From contig CAVJWC010000014.1 in assembly GCA_963653425.1 (NCBI GenBank), positions 1-26,236 of the forward strand: 26,236 bases of DNA, read 5' to 3'. Below, one piece after another: positions 7,882 to 14,010 of the stretch; the stretch's first letter is position 1, and every line of letters begins with the position of its first letter. The notes beneath the pieces are model-generated. The model worked only from the letters and a program-made list of their open reading frames with translations. It made no database searches and had not been told where the DNA came from. This stretch comes from UMGS692 sp963653425 (GTDB lineage Bacteria > Bacillota > Clostridia > Christensenellales > CAG-314). A program made the position numbers and the translations under genes.

Positions 7882-7912
7882 TGTTGTAACAGGGACGGAA
7901 TATAAAACAACG
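7882..7912 (+). repeat. REP-like motif copy 4
   Basis: GTTGT (7883-7887) pairs with ACAAC (7907-7911) around GGGACGG (7892-7898). Spacing agrees with the other copies. Confidence 0.5.
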
Positions 7913-7931
7913 CCGACTTTCGTCCGTTTTT

Positions 7932-8627
7932 TCAGGAAAAAAGATAAGCCACGCAACCTTCCATAATAGCCTTTGCGATAAGTTTGCGGTAAGAGGCGGT
8001 AAGCAGAAGTTTTTCGTCGTCCGCGTTGGAAAGAAAACCGCATTCGACGATAACGGCGGGCGCCTGACTTTCACGGCAGATAAAAAAATCGCCCGAAAGA
8101 CAGAGATTGGATAGACTGAGCTTTTTGTTAAGTGACAATTGCATAATTTCGGCGAAATTTTTTCCGTTTGAGCTACCGCTCTGATAGAAGACCTGCGCGC
8201 CGTGACGGTAGGAAGCCGAGTAGAAATTCATATGAACGCTTACCACAAGGTCGGCTTTTGCCTTGGAAATAATCGCCTTCCGCGCCAGCATATCGCGCCG
8301 TTTGAAACCTTTGTCCGTAGTGCCGTAAAGTCCGCCTTCGCCCGTCCTCGTCATAACGACGTTGAAGCCGTTTTCAAGGAGAAGCGTCTGAAGTTCGAGC
8401 GCGACTTTCAGATTCAGGTCGCTTTCGCGGACGCCCGTTTTCACCCCCGTAACCCCGCCGTCAATCCCGCCGTGTCCCGCGTCGATAACGATAGTGTAGG
8501 CGAAGTTGTCCGTGACGGAGTGGCTTTCGTCCGCGCCGAAAACCGCACGGCAGGTGACCACCGTCATAACGAGCGAAAAAAGCCCGAGTAGAGTTACGAT
8601 TAAATTAAATCTCAGTCTGCGCCACAT
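7932..8627 (-). CDS. cwlD: N-acetylmuramoyl-L-alanine amidase, CwlD-like (Amidase_3)
   Basis: Zinc-dependent amidase that cleaves the bond between N-acetylmuramic acid and L-alanine in peptidoglycan. In spore formers CwlD helps make cortex muramic-lactam. The 231-residue protein has an N-terminal membrane anchor or signal (about residues 8-30) and a single Amidase_3 domain. The expected zinc ligands and catalytic residues are present: H52 in DAGHGG, E68 in RESDLN, H132 in VSVHMN and E195 in VECGFLSN. Size and architecture suit CwlD better than larger autolysins, which carry binding repeats. The ATG has a GAGGT ribosome-binding site. It is the last minus-strand gene before the origin. Whether the organism forms spores cannot be told from this window. 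Confidence 0.85.
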   Translation of the reverse strand: MWRRLRFNLIVTLLGLFSLVMTVVTCRAVFGADESHSVTDNFAYTIVIDAGHGGIDGGVTGVKTGVRESDLNLKVALELQTLLLENGFNVVMTRTGEGGLYGTTDKGFKRRDMLARKAIISKAKADLVVSVHMNFYSASYRHGAQVFYQSGSSNGKNFAEIMQLSLNKKLSLSNLCLSGDFFICRESQAPAVIVECGFLSNADDEKLLLTASYRKLIAKAIMEGCVAYLFS

Positions 8628-8732
8628 AAAAATACCTCACAGTCTAATATATTCCGAAAGAATCTCAAATAAACTCGTAAAACGCAAAAAGTTTCGGTAA
8701 ATCACGAGAAATTTTTAATATTTTTTGTAGCT

Positions 8733-8885
8733 TTCTTTCTGGAAAAGCTCAATAAAGAACTTCAATATTGCTTAGTGAAAGTTTATCGGGCTATGCGAAG
8801 CTCAATGAAAGTTTCTTTGCCTTCTTTCCTCTTAAAGAAAGAAGGTTAGGGAGAACGCTCAATAAAGAACGTCGACGTTGGGGAA
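8733..8885 (-). repeat. Modular hairpin repeat, copy 5 (minus orientation)
   Basis: Read on the minus strand: a CCTTCTTTC/GAAAGAAGG stem (8820-8828, 8837-8845), GCAAAGAAACTTTCATTGAG, CTTCGCATAGCCCG, then CTTTCACTAAGCAATATTGA. The repeat word TCAATAAAGAAC is found twice, near 8749 and 8857. Confidence 0.75.
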
Positions 8886-8989
8886 ACTATAAAAAGTCTG
8901 TAATAGGTAAGACCTTCCGCAACGTTAAGTTTCTGCGGATAAGAACTCGGATTTACGCGAAAACGTTTCACAAAAATGAATTCAAGTGA

Positions 8990-9240
8990 AAAGCGGTGAA
9001 GTTTTAGCGTTATCCACAGAGTTGTCCACATAGATTTCCACATATACACAACGATTTCCACAATATATACAGGGTTTTCCACAGAGTTATCCACAACAAC
9101 AGTGTAAATTTCTGTGCAAAAGGGACGATAAGACTTGCAGTGGCAGTTTTTAACGGGCTTTATTAAGGCTTAATTACGCGCAAAGCCCTTGTGAAACAAA
9201 TTTCTTTCCGCACTATAAAAATTTTTTGTGCAGCTTACCT
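8990..9240. other. oriC: Likely chromosomal replication origin (oriC), DnaA-box cluster
   Basis: Six DnaA boxes lie in the same orientation: TTATCCACA (9010-9018), TTGTCCACA (9022-9030), ATTTCCACA (9034-9042), ATTTCCACA (9054-9062), TTTTCCACA (9075-9083) and TTATCCACA (9087-9095). Start-to-start distances are 12, 12, 20, 21 and 12 bp. Two boxes match the consensus TTATCCACA exactly. Flanking genes point away on both sides, with parAB on the left and dnaN on the right, as expected at a Bacillota origin. dnaA itself is not adjacent. I could not assign a clear unwinding element. Confidence 0.85.
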
Positions 9241-9580
9241 GTACCGAATCGTTATTCTGCGTACATTGAAATTCTTTGTGCAACTTTCCCCTTTAACTTA
9301 CTTTCTTTCGAAAAGAAAGTAAGCAAAGAAACTTTCACTATGCCAAACATTGAGGTTTTTTGCGCGGCTTTTTTGCAAAAAAGCCGAAAGTTTTTTGGTT
9401 CTTTCTTTCAAGAAAGAACGGAAAAATATTGGGCTACCGACTTGTATGGTCTTGCGAAGCTACGGTGGGTCCGGCGTCACGCCGGTCGTTGGTTCTTTCT
9501 TTCAGGAAAGAACAAGGAATAGGCGAAAGTTTTTTTGCCTACTTCTTTTTTTACAAAAAAAGTAGGGAAAGAACACGTTT
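9236..9580 (+). repeat. Modular hairpin repeat, copy 6 (long form)
   Basis: Same module order as the copy at 3046-3375: a leader with TTCTTTGTG, CCCTTTAACTTA, a CTTTCTTT/AAAGAAAG stem, GCAAAGAAACTTTCAC, TATGCCAAACATTGAGG, a CGGCTTTTTTG/CAAAAAAGCCG stem, a GTTCTTTCTT/AAGAAAGAAC stem, ACTTGTATGGTCTTGCGAAG, the CCGGCG-TCA-CGCCGG stem (9471-9485), and two more hairpins of the TTCTTTC type. The TTCGCAT/ATGCGAA module is missing here. Confidence 0.85.
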
Positions 9581-9678
9581 CTACAAAAGGTGCGGTTTTG
9601 GGGAGGGTAGAATTGAGGCACTCTCAGTCGCTTAGCGTCTGCAGGGCTTGGCGACGAAAAAAATAAAGGAGAAGAAAC

Positions 9679-11175
9679 ATGAAACGAAAATGGCTAATAC
9701 TTGGCACGGCTGGCGCGCTTTTACTTACTCTTATCCCGATAACGCTTTTTCTTGCGGGCGTAATAACTTTCCCGAACGACGACCAAACTCAACCGGTGGC
9801 TAAAATTACCGAACCGACGGGACTACTCATCGACGGGGCAAAAAGCGACGGTTCGGCGTTTTACGCGTCACTCCCTAACGCCGACGACTTCTACGACTTC
9901 GAAAAAACCGTAACCGTTATGGACGGGGCGGTGTGGCTGGTGTCGGCTGACATTCAGGGAACGCAGATTCTCGGCTCGAAAGTTTCGCTTTCCGTGGGCG
10001 ACAACGTTTTTTATATCGGCGTGCTTTGCGGTGACCGTTCCAAAATCTACTCGGTAACGTTAAGGCGACGTCCCGTTTTTTCCGTTACCTTTAACTCGCG
10101 CGGAGGTAGCGAAGTTGCAAACGAAATCATCGAAGAAGGCTTTTCCGTCATAAAACCTGCCGATCCTACGCTGAAAGGGTACGATTTTTGGTGTTGGAAT
10201 AGGGACGGAACAGAATACAACTTCGATTCGCCCGTCTATTCCGACCTTGTTTTAGTGGCTAAATGGCAACCCAAGACCTTTACCGTTAGTTACCGCTCCA
10301 AAGTCGGACGGATAGAGGTGGATTGCGAGCAGATTTCCTATAACAGCTGGTTCGTTCCGCCCGTTCCCGAGGATACGGACAGGTTCGAGTTCCTCGGCTG
10401 GTATATGGGAAGCGAAGAAATCCTGCCCGCCGTCTACGATTTCGAGTGCGACATAACGCTCACGGCGAAGTGGATTTCCAAGGAATTCGAGATAGAAAAC
10501 GGCGTAGTTACGGGATTTAAGCAGGGGTTCGAGAATCTTGCCGTCGTCGATATTCCCGAAGAAAACGGAATTCTGCCCGTTACCGCAATCGCGCCGAGAG
10601 CCTTTTACTACGCCCACTCGGTAACCAGTCTGACTTTGCCCGAAACGCTGGTTTCCGTCGGCGAAGAAGCCTTCTACGGGTGCGGATTATTGGAAAAAGT
10701 AGTTGTGCAAGAAAGTGCGTCCCTTTACATCTGCGGTAAAAACGCTTTTTCAAAGACAAAGTGGCTGAATTCTCAGACCGAAAGCACGGTTTATCTCGGG
10801 AAATGTTTAGTGTTTGTGGATAAGAGCGTCACGGAAGTCGAAATTTTGGCGGGAACGTTGGGGCTTGCGGACAACTTGTTCGAAGGTTCGTGCGTTACGG
10901 GAGTTTCGTTTCCGACGGGGCTGCTTTGGATAGGCGATCACTGTTTCGAAGACAGTTCGATTTCGACTGCTTTTCTGCCCGAGAGTCTCGTGTATCTCGG
11001 CGAATACGCTTTTTACGGGTGCGCCAAACTGACGACAGCCGAGATGTTCAGTCCCGAGAACGTGGGGGCGTTCGTGTTCTACGGGTGCAACAAGCTCACG
11101 CTTACCGTTCACGGACAGCCTAAGTCCGTCTGGCACCCCCTCTGGGAGCCTGACTGCAAACTTATCTACGCGTAA
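9679..11175 (+). CDS. BspA/InlB-like surface protein
   Basis: A 498-residue extracytoplasmic protein. The N-terminus has KRK followed by a hydrophobic segment (about residues 5-27) acting as signal or membrane anchor. Next comes a region resembling the cadherin-like beta-sandwich domain (about 38-130). Two InlB-type beta-grasp repeats ending in AKW follow (about 133-195 and 198-268), then leucine-rich BspA-type repeats (LRR_5) to the end, with units such as AFYYAHSVTSLTLPETL and AFYGCAKLTTAEMF. Such proteins mediate surface contacts with hosts or other cells; no ligand can be inferred. No LPXTG or SLH domain is visible. A good AAGGAG ribosome-binding site precedes the ATG. The gene sits between the DnaA boxes and dnaN, where dnaA would be expected. 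Its stop codon lies in the loop of a perfect stem. Confidence 0.88.
   Translation: MKRKWLILGTAGALLLTLIPITLFLAGVITFPNDDQTQPVAKITEPTGLLIDGAKSDGSAFYASLPNADDFYDFEKTVTVMDGAVWLVSADIQGTQILGSKVSLSVGDNVFYIGVLCGDRSKIYSVTLRRRPVFSVTFNSRGGSEVANEIIEEGFSVIKPADPTLKGYDFWCWNRDGTEYNFDSPVYSDLVLVAKWQPKTFTVSYRSKVGRIEVDCEQISYNSWFVPPVPEDTDRFEFLGWYMGSEEILPAVYDFECDITLTAKWISKEFEIENGVVTGFKQGFENLAVVDIPEENGILPVTAIAPRAFYYAHSVTSLTLPETLVSVGEEAFYGCGLLEKVVVQESASLYICGKNAFSKTKWLNSQTESTVYLGKCLVFVDKSVTEVEILAGTLGLADNLFEGSCVTGVSFPTGLLWIGDHCFEDSSISTAFLPESLVYLGEYAFYGCAKLTTAEMFSPENVGAFVFYGCNKLTLTVHGQPKSVWHPLWEPDCKLIYA
10193..10221 (+). repeat. REP-like motif copy 5, inside the surface-protein gene
   Basis: GTTG, five bases, GGGACGG (10202-10208), nine bases, CAAC. 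Spacing equals the intergenic copies. The translated segment WNRDGTEYNF fits an InlB repeat, so chance is possible. Confidence 0.3.
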
Positions 11176-11186
11176 GCGTAGATAAG
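11161..11186 (+). terminator. Stem-loop spanning the stop codon of the surface-protein gene
   Basis: CTTATCTACGC (11161-11171) and GCGTAGATAAG (11176-11186) form a perfect 11-bp stem with loop GTAA, whose last three bases are the stop codon. No U-run follows, so it may be an RNA-stability or terminator-like element. Confidence 0.5.
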
Positions 11187-11697
11187 TTGCGAAACCTTAT
11201 TCACCTACTTTCTTCATACGAAGAAAGTAGGTGCGTGTTTTTTGCTTCTTTCTTCTGCGAAGAAAGAAGCAAAGACGCACCCACTTTTTTGTAAAAAAGT
11301 GGGCAAAAAACTTTCACTGTGAGGGTAAAGAAAAGCTAAAAGCAATCCGCTTTTGAAAGAACAACGCGAACCTTACGGAAAGCAAACAAAGAAACTTTCA
11401 ATGAGCTTCGCGTAACCGTGAAAGCTTTTACTATACCCATAATGAAGTTCTTTGTTGAGCATCTTGAAAGATTTACTTTCTTTAAGAAAAGAAAGTAAGC
11501 AAAGAAGCTTTCATTGTCCCTATATTGAAGTTTTTTGGCAGGCTTTTTTGCAAAAAAGCCGAAAGTTCTTTGGTTCTTTCTTTCAAGAAAGAACTCCGAA
11601 GGAAGCAAAGGCGTCTTTGCTTCTTTCTTCGCAGAAGAAAGAAGAGAAAACGCGACTACTTTCTTTTCCAGAGAAAGTAGGGAAACAAAGAAGTAGG
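11176..11697 (+). repeat. Modular hairpin repeats, copy 7 (longest run)
   Basis: A chain of modules: a 13-bp stem CACCTACTTTCTT with its complement, a stem TTCTTTCTTC/GAAGAAAGAA, CCCACTTTTTTG with AAAAAAGTGGG, CTTTCACTGTGAGG, CCGCTTTTGAAAGAAC, CAAAGAAACTTTCAATGAGC, TTCTTTGTTGAGC, a CTTTCTTT/AAAGAAAG stem, CGGCTTTTTTG-type and GTTCTTTCTT stems, and two final stems. It fills the gap between the surface-protein gene and the dnaN promoter. Confidence 0.85.
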
Positions 11698-11726
11698 TTG
11701 ACAAGGGGTAGTTGGTATGGTATAAT
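11698..11726 (+). promoter_or_regulatory. Consensus promoter of dnaN
   Basis: TTGACA (11698-11703), 17-bp spacer, TATAAT (11721-11726): a perfect primary-sigma-factor promoter. It gives a leader of about 125 bases in which the words TTACGG and CTACG recur. Confidence 0.9.
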
Positions 11727-11856
11727 ATAATGTACGGTAACTCAGGTTACGGGGCTACGAAAGACGTAGCTTATGTATGAGCATTACGGAACGTGGCGCG
11801 GTTGGTTACGGAAAAGTAGCTTACGGGCAGTTAGTTACGGAAAACGGAGGAAGAAG

Positions 11857-12969
11857 ATGAAGTTTGTATGCAGAGGGCTTGATTTAAGTGAGGCGATAAG
11901 TAAGGTTACCAAGGCGCTTCCTGCTAAGGCGGTAGAGAATCCGCTTCTTTCCTGTATAAAGGTAGACGCATACGAAGATATGCTTACGCTTATGGCGACG
12001 GACGGCGAACTTGCCATAATGAAGAAGATAAGCGCGGAAGTTATAGAGGAAGGCTCGACGGCTGTTCCGGGAACGTTCCTGACGGAGTTTGTCAGAAGAC
12101 TTAGCGACGAGCAGATGGAGTTTTCTCTTTCCGAGCAGAACGTAATGCAGATCAGGTACACGGACAGCGAAGTATTCGTTCAGTGTTTTGACAGCAGGGA
12201 ATATCCGTCCTTCAGGGAATTGCTTAACCCGAAGAAGATAACGATATTGCAAAAAGACTTAAAGGAACTTGTGTTGGGAACGGTATTCTGCGTAGCAACG
12301 GACAGCAGCAGGGGCAATCTCAGGGGCTGTAAGATGGAAGTTGCGGGAAACACGATAACGTCGGTTGCTCTGGACGGATTCAGACTTATGAAGATGAGCA
12401 AGAACCTTACGAGCGGTGACGGAGATTTCAACGCGGTTGTCCCGGGCAAGTCTTTGTCGGAAGTTGCGAAGGTTATCGACGACGAAGAAAACAAGGCGGA
12501 GATTTCTTTTGAAAAGGAATACGTTCTGTTTGATTTCGGACACACGAGAATACTTGCGAGAACGTTGGGAACGGAGTTTATAAATTACGAACAGATAATT
12601 CCGCGCGAGTTTTCCACTGAGATTGTGGTTAACAGAGAAATGCTGCTTAAATCGCTTGACAGAATTTCCGTTCTCGGAAGAAACGACGTAAAAACGAGTA
12701 TGGTAAGGATTACCGCGCAGGACAACACCATGGTTCTTAAAGGAAACAGCAAGCTTGGTAACATTACGGAAAATCTGAGCGTTTCTTTCAGCGGAAAAGA
12801 CCTGAAAATAGCCTTTAACGTCAAATATCTTATGGAATTTTTAGGCAACGTGCGCGACGAGTTCGTAAAAATGAAGTTCTCTTCGCCCATAGCGCCCTGT
12901 CTTATCACGCCGACGACGGACGACGAGGATTACTTCTATCTGGTTCTTCCCATTCGCGTAACGGACTAA
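11857..12969 (+). CDS. dnaN: DNA polymerase III beta subunit (sliding clamp)
   Basis: The beta clamp encircles DNA as a dimer and tethers polymerase III. This 370-residue protein has the usual length and the three repeated clamp domains (about 1-125, 126-245 and 246-370). Family features include the MKF start, NPLLSCIKVDAYED and a TDGELAI strand, VALDGFRLMKM in domain 2, and the closing LVLPIRV, which forms part of the protein-binding pocket. The ATG at 11857 follows CGGAGG; an in-frame upstream start would add 28 residues unlike any clamp. It is usually co-transcribed with dnaA, but here it has its own perfect promoter and stands alone next to the origin. Confidence 0.97.
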   Translation: MKFVCRGLDLSEAISKVTKALPAKAVENPLLSCIKVDAYEDMLTLMATDGELAIMKKISAEVIEEGSTAVPGTFLTEFVRRLSDEQMEFSLSEQNVMQIRYTDSEVFVQCFDSREYPSFRELLNPKKITILQKDLKELVLGTVFCVATDSSRGNLRGCKMEVAGNTITSVALDGFRLMKMSKNLTSGDGDFNAVVPGKSLSEVAKVIDDEENKAEISFEKEYVLFDFGHTRILARTLGTEFINYEQIIPREFSTEIVVNREMLLKSLDRISVLGRNDVKTSMVRITAQDNTMVLKGNSKLGNITENLSVSFSGKDLKIAFNVKYLMEFLGNVRDEFVKMKFSSPIAPCLITPTTDDEDYFYLVLPIRVTD

Positions 12970-12995
12970 ACGCGTTATAAGGTTAAACGCGTTTT
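12968..12995 (+). terminator. Intrinsic terminator of dnaN
   Basis: AAACGCG (12968-12974) pairs with CGCGTTT (12988-12994), ending in a run of four T. It begins within the stop codon. A second small stem ACCGA/TCGGT followed by T lies at 13020-13036. Confidence 0.65.
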
Positions 12996-13277
12996 ATGCG
13001 GATTAACTTAATACGGATTACCGAAAATCGGTTTTTATATCGGTTTTCATAAGGTTGGGCGGAAAAGCCGTCGGCGCCTTCCCGCGCCCGCGCGCGACAC
13101 CCCGCCTCCGGGTTTTCCTTACGCACAGAAGTCGTTAAGTTTTCTCAGGCACTTAAGGCTATCAAAAACTTACAAAGCGTACTGAATTGTTAAAAAAAGA
13201 CGCACTGTTTGTTTATTGACAGCCGAAGGAAATTGTGATATAATGCCGAAGACTTCAAAAAAGGAGGAAAACGAAAA
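12996..13277. other. Intergenic region between dnaN and the small membrane protein
   Basis: Contains a backup stem followed by T at 13020-13036, a short GC-rich stretch with alternating CGCG (about 13078-13115), and the promoter at 13216-13244. I see no gene in it. Confidence 0.5.
13216..13244 (+). promoter_or_regulatory. Consensus promoter of the small membrane protein
   Basis: TTGACA (13216-13221), 17-bp spacer, TATAAT (13239-13244), about 33 bp upstream of the start codon. Confidence 0.88.
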
Positions 13278-13583
13278 ATGAGTAAAGAGACGTCGAAAAT
13301 CTGGGATATACTCGGTGAAATTCTTGCGATAGTGCTTGTTATTGACTACGCATTGCTTATAACCAACGCGTCGTTCAATTACATACCCGAAGGAACGCTG
13401 AAAAACATTCTCGAAATCATCAGAACGTACGGTTCTATCGCCCTTATGGGACTTGTCGGAATGGAAACCGTCGCTAAGAGAAACATCGTTTTTAAGATAG
13501 TGTTCATTGCCCTGTTCGCGCTGGTAGTAGTCTTTATGTTCTTCCCCGGAACGTACGAAAACCTTATCAACCTCGTGAAATAA
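13278..13583 (+). CDS. Small membrane protein of unknown function
   Basis: A 101-residue protein I do not recognise. It has three likely membrane segments: about residues 12-31, 50-64 and 70-90. The N-terminus is short and charged (MSKETSK) and the C-terminus is short. The gene has a perfect promoter and a strong AAGGAGG ribosome-binding site, so it is a real and probably well-expressed gene. It stands alone between dnaN and the tRNA gene, with a tandem repeat array directly after it. No catalytic motif is visible. A small structural or regulatory membrane protein is possible, but nothing in the context says which. Confidence 0.8.
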   Translation: MSKETSKIWDILGEILAIVLVIDYALLITNASFNYIPEGTLKNILEIIRTYGSIALMGLVGMETVAKRNIVFKIVFIALFALVVVFMFFPGTYENLINLVK

Positions 13584-13589
13584 GCGGTA

Positions 13590-13775
13590 ACGGGAAACAC
13601 TTACGTTAAACTCAGACGACTTGTCGAGTAACGCACACAGTTTGCGTTAAATCCGAACGATTGATTTAAGTAACGTTAAGTTCTTGCACTTAACTCAGAC
13701 AACTTATTAAGCAACGTTAAGTTTTTGCGTTTAACTCAAAAGTTTTGGGTAGCGTTAAGCGTTTGCGCCTAAAAA
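13590..13775. repeat. Tandem array of about 41 bp, roughly four units
   Basis: Units beginning AACG or AGCG start near 13630, 13672, 13713 and 13751, after a partial unit. Each carries an inverted repeat with a T/G-rich loop: GTTAAG-TTCTTGCA-CTTAAC in one, GTTAAG-TTTTTGCG-TTTAAC in the next. The array lies between the membrane-protein gene and tRNA-Arg and looks noncoding. Confidence 0.65.
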
Positions 13776-13848
13776 CAAAGACAAACTCAATCAAAACAAA
13801 CATAGCGGCGTTCGGCTCTTTTAACCGAGGACGGAACGCCGCCATTAA

Positions 13849-13925
13849 CTACCCGTAGCCCAGCTGGATAGAGCGACAGACTCCGACTCTGTAGGTCGCA
13901 AGTTCGAATCTTGTCGGGTAGACCA
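13849..13925 (+). tRNA. tRNA-Arg(CCG)
   Basis: Acceptor strands CTACCCG (13849-13855) and CGGGTAG (13915-13921) pair fully, followed by discriminator A and an encoded CCA. The anticodon stem ACAGA/TCTGT encloses CTCCGAC, giving anticodon CCG (13883-13885), which reads CGG. The T-arm has GTTCGAAT with stem GCAAG/CTTGT. Confidence 0.97.
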
Positions 13926-13956
13926 TAAAAAGCGGCTACGCACGCAGGTCGCAACG

Positions 13957-13985
13957 AAAAGGAAGTCAAACGGACTTCCTTTTTC
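13957..13985. terminator. Bidirectional intrinsic terminator
   Basis: GGAAGTC (13961-13967) and GACTTCC (13973-13979) form a stem flanked by AAAA on the left and TTTTT on the right. It can end the tRNA-Arg transcript and the converging ATPase transcript. Confidence 0.88.
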
Positions 13986-14010
13986 ATTGCTTCGCATAGC
14001 TTGCCGCTCG

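Larger units (their letters stand above)
7519..7931. other. Intergenic region between parA and cwlD
   Basis: This 413-bp stretch contains a possible minus-strand promoter near parA and two REP-like motifs at 7762-7788 and 7882-7912. A minus-strand open frame of 100 codons covers part of it, but it lacks a convincing ribosome-binding site and runs through the motifs, so I do not call it a gene. Confidence 0.5.
8628..9678. other. Origin-containing intergenic region between cwlD and the surface-protein gene
   Basis: This region of about 1.05 kb contains, in order, an A/T-rich stretch (8640-8730), a minus-oriented modular repeat (8733-8885), the DnaA-box cluster (9010-9095), a moderately A/T-rich stretch with a GGGCTTT/AAAGCCC stem (9155-9188), and a plus-oriented modular repeat (9236-9580). 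Gene direction switches from minus to plus across it. Confidence 0.8.

Noticed and set aside
7608..7910. 100-codon minus-strand frame between cwlD and parA
   Set aside because: Crosses two REP-like motifs and lacks a convincing start signal.
3154..9522. Peptides starting MPNIEVFCAAF in two repeat copies (near 3194 and 9340)
   Set aside because: The frame runs through hairpin modules, the copy near 11517 lacks the ATG, and no ribosome-binding site is present. DNA or RNA structure explains the likeness better than coding.
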